A stretch of DNA of 64,000 bases from Hybos culiciformis (lineage: Eukaryota > Arthropoda > Insecta > Diptera > Hybotidae), in contig OZ023275.1 in the NCBI GenBank assembly GCA_964007475.1, positions 27,085,433-27,149,432 on the forward strand, given 5' to 3'. The notes under the pieces were generated by a model. That model was given only the letters and a program-made list of their open reading frames with translations, searched no databases and was not told the origin of the DNA. Of the stretch, positions 57,301-64,000 are shown one piece after another. The position numbers and the translations under genes are program-made. The first letter of the stretch is position 1, and every line of letters begins with the position of its first letter.

Positions 57301-59642
57301 CAACATTTTTGACAATTCATATTACCAAATATAATTTCAGAGTAATATTTAAATTTTGTTTATTTTAATTGCATATATTTGGTAGGTCTAAAGATGAATA
57401 TTGCGCATAAAAATTTTAATCTTTGTGAATGTGAAACAAATGATGGTTGCATTTTGTTGGGCTTGAAACTACATTGGCAATTTTGTTTTTATTAAACATT
57501 TAAATTAAATCATTAATTTTTTTAAGTATAATTATGATGGGATCAGTGTATAATAGCAGCCGACTAAAGATTAATAAAAAATAAATAAATAAATAGCATA
57601 TTTTATTTTTAAATAATTATTTATTATAAAAACCATTTTTATAATGTTAATTTTCACTATATATGTATACCAAAAGTTATATCAATTAAAAAAAAATAAA
57701 AATAAAAAAAAAATTTTTAAAATTGTGAAATTGTGTTTTCAGGCGACATTAAAAGATCAAAATCAGTAAATTGGTCATCATTAAATGTCGCATTCATTTG
57801 AAAATTAATGGATTTTTGTATTTTAAATTAAAACGGTTACAAATTGCTTTATAGCGAAATAAATAAATACACAAATATATGCATACATATTTTCATTTCG
57901 AAAATTTTGTAATTATACAGTAGATGGTAGTAAAAAAAAAAAAAAATTAAATTTTCTTTTGAAAAATATTGTGTCCAGAAGCAAAAACAAATTGTCATCA
58001 AAAAAAGTTTTCATATTAAATGTTATGACATCATTAATAAAATATTTTCTCTTTGGAAAAGTGAAATCTGTATAAATTTAATGTTCCATTTTATTTTCTC
58101 TGTTTTAAATTTCTTTAATTTTATTTTTTTTTTTTTATTTTAATAATTTGGCATAATTTTCTCTTATTCAAAATGGAAACTAAGAGCCCGCGATTCAGAA
58201 GAAGATAAAATAAGTAAAATAAGATAAAAATCGAAATGTATCTATAAATTTTCACTATTTAATACAAATATCCTTGTTAATTTTTGATTTCATTGAGATA
58301 TGTGGTAAATTTATAAGTTTGAATAGCAGTTAACAAAATTACTGAACTATTGAATAGTGATAATAAAATAGATTTTTAAGATTTACGAAATCCCTGATTA
58401 CTCGCTTGAAATGAAAGAATAAAACTAAGTATCTATTATCTAAAACAAATTTTCACGACTGACAGTCACCAATCTTCTTAATTTTTTAATTTCTGCTGAA
58501 ATATATTTTGAAAACAAGATTGATCTTAAACAATATGCCAATTTCCAGACATATTATCAAAACTATAAATTAAATTTTTTCCAACTAAAAAAGAATACAA
58601 AATTCAGTGTTAAGAGTTTTAATGTTTCGTAACGAAATCTTCTCCCTTCTGTTATTATTTATTAATTTTTTTTTTTTTTTTGGAAAATATGTTGAACATT
58701 TTATTTGTTAAAAATTATTTTTTATTTTTTTTATAAACCCAAGAAATAAAAAAGATATATAATAAAAATCAGATTCAAAAATCTTCTTTAAACCGTTAAA
58801 AAGCAGAAGTTTTAATATAATTTTTGTGTAAATTTGAACTTCCTATAAATGAAATCATCATACATACATTCATTTCTAAAAAAATATAATATTTTTGATT
58901 TATTGCAATTTTTTTTTGTGAAAATAATTTTCAGGAAATTGATAATAAATAGGGTTATTAGCAGCTAAATTTTTTGCGTTAACGCTTAACGTTGCGAAAG
59001 GAAAAAAAAAATTTCTCTAATGTAGCCAAAAAAAATTTGGCCAACAAATGCTGCGCGTTGTGATAATAAAAAAATGGCATTAAACTGCGATGTTTATTAA
59101 TTTTGTTTCATTTTGTGAAAATAATTTGTAGTTTTTTTGAAAAATTAAAATATTATAATTTTTAATTTTTTTTATTTTGATCATATTTAATTTGTTTTCT
59201 TATGACATTTTTATTATTTTAAAATAGTTTTACGTTATGAAATATACTCTAACTAAAAATTTGCATCAATATAAATTCAATAAATTTAACATCTAAATAT
59301 ATAATATTAATATAGAAATTTATAATTTAAAATTTTTTGAAGATTTTAAGTTTATTGGAGCGCAAAATGTGTTGCAAAGAAAAGTTACAAATTGTTATAA
59401 TTTTAAAATATACCTAATAGTGTGAATCTAGATCTTTTCTAAAACATCGAATTATAACCTTTTTGTAAACTCAAATTATAAAAGTTTAATTTGTTTTTGT
59501 CTTATTAAATTTTGCTTCAGCAAATAAATTTTTATTCTCTCTAATTTTCTTGTATTAGATTAAGATCTCTATAATCCTTATATATGTGTTAAAAGCAATA
59601 TAAACTAATTTATATATATTTTTATTGATGTCGTCAACTTGC
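54332..59642. other. AT-rich, probably intronic stretch
   Basis: No firm gene. A GC-rich spot at 55745-55790 (CGCTGCCGCGCCG core) is discussed under findings. A possible 23-bp microexon with GT-AG boundaries lies at 57743-57765 (GCGACATTAAAAGATCAAAA plus three bases). Otherwise stop-rich. Confidence 0.45.
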
Positions 59643-59833
59643 CGTAAATGAATTAGTAGAACTTGGAACACAAAATACGATCAACACAAACAACCACAAA
59701 ATCTTTACACTTCCAGATAAATCAATTGTTGACAAATTTGAAATTCCTTTATGTCTAAATGAATTTAAATCAATGTTTTTATCTTTATGTATATTTATTG
59801 ATGGTAAAATATTCGGTGAACATGCAAAATAAC
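59643..59833 (-). CDS. Candidate minus-strand exon with one membrane span
   Basis: On the minus strand an acceptor (GGTTTTTAG) is followed by 191 open bases. They encode YFACSPNILPSIN, then DLNSFRHKGISNLSTIDLSG, then a hydrophobic run KILWLFVLIVFCV. The donor would be GC-type (ACG/GCAAGT) or a weak GT four bases later. The order polar segment, S/H-x-G-I-S, then a span starting I-L-W vaguely recalls the N terminus of DEG/ENaC channels, but key residues differ and I do not claim it. The opposite strand is also open here without splice signals. It is phase-compatible with the 61632-61686 island. Confidence 0.3.
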
Positions 59834-61631
59834 CTAAAAACCAAAATAAAAATTTTGGAAAATTGTTTAAATTTGAATTTAAATAATTTTTTCTCAAACG
59901 CATAAAGTCAAAAATACTTAACCCGAGAGTTTTTGAAAAATATTATTTATATCAAAAAGGTCAATATACAGTTAATTCTTCAATATTTTTCATCATCTAA
60001 GTTAGAAGTACTTAAAGTACGATATATCTTACTTAGCTTAATAAATTTTATGGAAATTTACAATGGGAAGTGTTATTTGATGTTAAATCTACATCTTGGT
60101 AGTTATAATTTATTAGAATGATGATTTTCAAAAGTGCACTTCAATATTTTAAAAAGTGTACCTACCAGTTACGATAAAATGATGTTTTGTGTTCACAAAG
60201 TTGTTTCACATGATTTCAAATTTTTGGAAAACATGTGTTCTATTTTTGGTGTAAAATACTTTAAAACAAGTATAATTTTAATTTTAGAAAAATTTTATTA
60301 AACAATTTTTTCCTTCATTGACATTAAGTGTTTTTTTTTTTAATCAATGTGTAAAAAATCCTGGAAATTTTTTATTGAATGAAAATTTTATTTTGTATTA
60401 TAGGATTTCCATAATGTATAGTAAAATCTATCTTCCATTAAAGAATTTTTATTGATAAATGATACAAGAAAAGCATAAATATATATATTTTTTGGCTCAA
60501 TTTTAATGAATTTTCTTTAAATGAAATTTTAATGATTTACAATTATATAAAAAAATAAAATCGAAATAAAAATTTTCTTGGCAAGAATTTTTCTAATTTT
60601 ATTTTAAGAATGGGTTGGGCTGAATGGGTGTTTCCTAGAATGTCACAATTTGGTAGAAAAAAAAAAAGAAATCTGTAAGAAAATTTTTCTTTGCATGAAT
60701 TGAATTTTATCTGTTTTATTTTAAATTTAGACACTTTATTTTTAAAATTGAATCATTTTTTGCGTAAATCATAAAAAACTTTTGATATTCATTCATTTAT
60801 AATATAAATGTTGTCAGAATTGCAAAATCAGTCAAGGTTGACCAGTATTATATGTGCTGTTAGTCGACTCATCAATTTAGGATTATAAAGCCATTGTAAA
60901 ATAATAAATTTTAAATGAATTGGTTAATTTTTCAAATTACATTAAAGTGAGGATTTGTAAGAATTAAATTATTTTTGAAAATCACGTACACGCAGAATTA
61001 TGTGCAGTTACAGGTAATTCAATGATATGAATACATTGAGTAAAAATTAATTGGAATCTAATTTTACAATTAATAAAAATTTTATCGTATCTTTCTTTAT
61101 TTAACTATAAAAACTTTATTTAAATAAACAAATTTATAATAGTTAATCGGTGTAAACAAACATTCAAATATTTATTTATTTACCTATAAAAATACACAAA
61201 AAAAAATAAATAAAAGAAGTGTGGAAACATCTATTTAAGAAAATAATTTAAAACAACCGTGATAGGTGATCAGCAGGTGCCTAATTTGAAAGATCTTCCG
61301 ATAAAAATTGTTCCAAAGTTGTTTTTTTTTTAATATATTTTATTCTATAATTTTATTTTTTTTTAATCAACTGTGCAGTTGTAAAATTTTAATTTATTTT
61401 GATGGATATGTCTGAATCTGAATCTGAATTGAAATAAAAACTATACCTTTTATAGACGTTGAAATGTTGAAAAGACTTGTATTTTTTTTTATTAAAATTC
61501 ATTGAAGAATTTATTCATTAACTAAGTTTTTATATATAGGCTAGTAAAATGTGTAAAATTCGAAAAATGAGTTATTTAATAATTTATTTTAAAGTAACAC
61601 CAAATAATGCATGTTAAGTCAATTAAGTCAC
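59834..61631. other. AT-rich stretch between two candidate exons
   Basis: Nothing is firmly coding. A possible plus-strand donor (GTTACAG/GTAATT at about 61011) follows a short GC-richer open run, FLKITYTQNYVQLQ. No acceptor of quality precedes it. Confidence 0.45.
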
Positions 61632-61686
61632 CTGCGCAGAATAAAAAGTCCTCCGCTGCGTTGCCATCACCGTCAGCACAACTCGG
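61632..61686 (-). CDS. 55-bp GC-rich island, candidate small exon
   Basis: On the minus strand the island sits exactly between an acceptor (GAACTTTTAG) and a donor (GCGCAG/GTGACT). One frame reads PSCADGDGNAAEDFLFCA and ends with one base, which joins in phase to the exon at 59833. On the plus strand an alternative reading begins after CCTGCGCAG and gives NKKSSAALPSPSAQLG then a stop, which could be a terminal exon. I cannot decide between them. The island is far richer in G+C than anything within several kb, which supports constraint or coding on one strand. Confidence 0.3.
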
Positions 61687-62379
61687 CTAAAAGTTCTATT
61701 TGAAGACCAGTATAATTATAATTGATTTCCTTCTACATAATAAGTGGGATAAAAGGCTAATAACAAACATTACAAAAATTGTATATAAGAAAGATAGTTT
61801 TCTTTATTTATTATGTGCGTAAGATATATATTTTTATTTATTTTGTTATTAATACTATCTCGATAATATTAAAAAAAAAAAATTCTGCATGAATTATGAA
61901 AAATTTTAAACTTAAATGTATTTAACTTTCATGTGTTTTGTAATACCAAAGATACTAATATGTATATATTTATTCTTGTATAAGTATATACAATGAGTGG
62001 ACATGTATTTTTTATTTGAAAAGATTTCAGGTGCTGCTGGTAGTTTCAACAAACAATATTTGATGTTGATTTCTATTCATTTTAGTTCATTCATCAAAAT
62101 CAAAGTATATAAAAAAAAAAATATTCAATTTTATATCGAATGTCTAGATAACGCATTAGTGTACATCTTTACCGAAATGCCGCAATAAAATTTTATTAAA
62201 TATAGTCGGTATATGTTTTGTTTGCAAAATGAATTAATAACGATGAGTTGGCATAACTAATATTTTCTTTAGTTTAAAGGTAAAAAAAGATAAAAAGTTA
62301 TTAAAAGCCATAAGTTGGGAAAAAAATACAATGAATGAAATCCTTTAATGGATTTAATATACTGATAAGAAAACTAAAA

Positions 62380-62424
<45 letters not shown>

Positions 62425-64000
62425 ATTATTTAATTATGAGTTTTTTTTTGTTTAATTGCATATTCTAACTTCATAATGAAATTCAATAGTTTTCATCAGT
62501 TGTCTTCCGATAAAAATTTTTGATGATTTTTGAAGCATCTAAAAACCAAACCTACTATACTAAAATTATTATAGTGATGAAGCAAATATTTCATTCTCTA
62601 TACAAATTGTTTTGCCTCTATATTAAAAATGTATGAAATATTAAAAATTTAAATATTTAATCATAAATTATATTGAATTAATAATGTATTAAAAAAACTG
62701 AAATATTGAAAATTTTATACTACGGTATAACTTTGATATTTCTACAATCTAAATAACCTAAATGAAGCCTAAGAATTGAAACTTTTAACTTAAAAACAAG
62801 ATCCTAGATTTAGAATTCATTTAAAATTATATGTGCATCTATTGTTTGGCATACTTTAGAATTATTTGCTCATTTCAAATTTCGACACTATATCTATATT
62901 ACGTATATTGTCATATTTATTTCTACTTCTACACTGTATGCAGTAGACAAAATTCGAATTAAGTACTAAGCCATCCTTTTTAGAAAATTTACAAAGATAA
63001 TAATGTATAGAAAAATACAGCGATATAAAGTTGAAAATGAAGTAAAAAAATATGTAAAAAGAAAAATAAAGCCTGAATAAAGTTAATTCACTAAAAGGTC
63101 CCAAAAAAATTGATATAAACTATTTTTTTTTTCTACATAATTCTTTTTGTTTGAAAAAGTATTTCAAGTGGTTTCCCATTATTTGACCTATTATAAGTTT
63201 TGTTAAATTAAAATCCATGAAAAACACTTTGTTGTCCTTTTTATAAAAAAAAAAAAAATACATTGTTACTTTTAGTTTTCTCGTGATTCCCTTGATCACT
63301 GAAGAAGATCCTTTTTTGGGTTATTTTGTTTAGGAAAAAAATATTTGAAATCCGCATTTGTTCTAGAAAAGGGCGCTTCTGGATTATTTGCTTAAAATTT
63401 TTTCTTTCAAGGATAAATATTTGTTTAGTTTAAGGATAAATCTAATAATCTTCTTTTTGTTAAATTTTCAAGGAATTTTGATTAATGTAATTTAATGTAT
63501 TGTCACTTTTTTTTATAAAGTAAACATAACAAACTTAGGTATACACACTTTGTTGTAAATGTTTTAAGCAAATTTTTTTGATGAGTGAAGTCTTCTTTTA
63601 TTAGCAATGCAAACAAACATTGTTTGTTTATACTTATTGATGGTTATAACTATTTTATCCCTACTTACGAAATTTAGATTAAACTTCAAATTTAATAGCT
63701 AAAATATTGACATTTTAAAATTTAGGTACAATGAAAAAGACAGGACTTTACTGAAATTAAAATACCCATTCCGAATACAAAATACTTATACTCGCATTTT
63801 TATCTATTTTTATCCTTTTTTTTTTACCTCACAGTAAATGTATATCAAACTAAGAAGATTTTCAGCTGTAATTCGAAATGCATAGTTTTGCATTATACCA
63901 AAAATCTAACCTAAATATATTTAACACCGCTGACTTGAGCATCGCGCAAAAAAACCTCTCATGAATAATTGTTATTTATATATCTCGTTTCTTTCATCTG
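61687..64000. other. AT-rich stretch to the window end
   Basis: No firm gene. A plus-strand frame from an acceptor at about 62028 (GATTTCAG) encodes GAAGSFNKQYLM and runs to a stop at 62186-62188 that overlaps an AATAAA. This could be a terminal exon or chance. A TA microsatellite lies at 62392-62422. Confidence 0.45.
62392..62422. repeat. TA dinucleotide microsatellite
   Basis: About fifteen uninterrupted TA units. Confidence 0.95.

Overview
The window is AT-rich (roughly three quarters A+T or more) nuclear DNA of an animal, most likely an insect. The evidence is a Wee1 kinase gene split by GT-AG introns, a Jockey-type LINE, hAT transposons and hAT-type MITEs, a tRNA-derived SINE-like unit, microsatellites, and very long gene-poor stretches. 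No bacterial gene organisation, operon or CRISPR array is present. I cannot name the species or the order.

Layout. 1-4.1 kb: non-coding AT-rich DNA with one unrecognised ORF (2904-3152, minus). 4.1-8.2 kb: a nearly complete Jockey-like non-LTR retrotransposon on the minus strand, with a gag carrying three zinc knuckles and an endonuclease-reverse transcriptase broken only by one frameshift in a homopolymer. 8.2-16.7 kb: non-coding, with the end of a second, decayed LINE at 12.4 kb. 16.75-18.36 kb: a hAT-type element with perfect 8-bp target duplications and the C-terminal part of a transposase. 18.7 kb: a SINE-like unit with Pol III A and B boxes. 18.9-40 kb: almost gene-free, with palindromic MITEs (23.4, 30.5 and 35.2 kb), a 40-bp perfect palindrome made of the same terminal sequence as the 35.2-kb MITE, a decayed ORF at 27.4 kb and one well-bounded candidate exon at 28.0 kb.

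40.1-46.2 kb: the main gene, Wee1, on the plus strand. Five coding exons fit together in phase and predict about 638 residues. Its upstream region carries a duplicated 48-bp segment with a TTACGTAA palindrome in each copy, plus a CACGTG E-box 124 bp before the ATG. Intron 4 carries a 459-bp MITE with perfect 34-bp inverted termini. A 228-bp foldback element and a 488-bp hAT MITE with 8-bp target duplications lie just downstream.

48-64 kb: long AT-rich DNA with tandem duplications. There is a probable first coding exon at 52.9 kb followed by a second well-bounded candidate exon at 54.3 kb (plus strand). A tentative minus-strand pair of phase-compatible exons lies at 61.6 and 59.8 kb and encodes a segment with one membrane span. 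These last models are fragmentary and their families are not recognised.

Wee1 is the only gene whose biology is clear: it phosphorylates Cdk1 and delays mitosis. Most other recognisable content is transposable elements inserted around it. I found no convincing novel multi-gene system. The most interesting points are the clock-type motif cluster upstream of Wee1, the density of MITEs in and around that gene, and the end-to-end palindrome at 38.2 kb.
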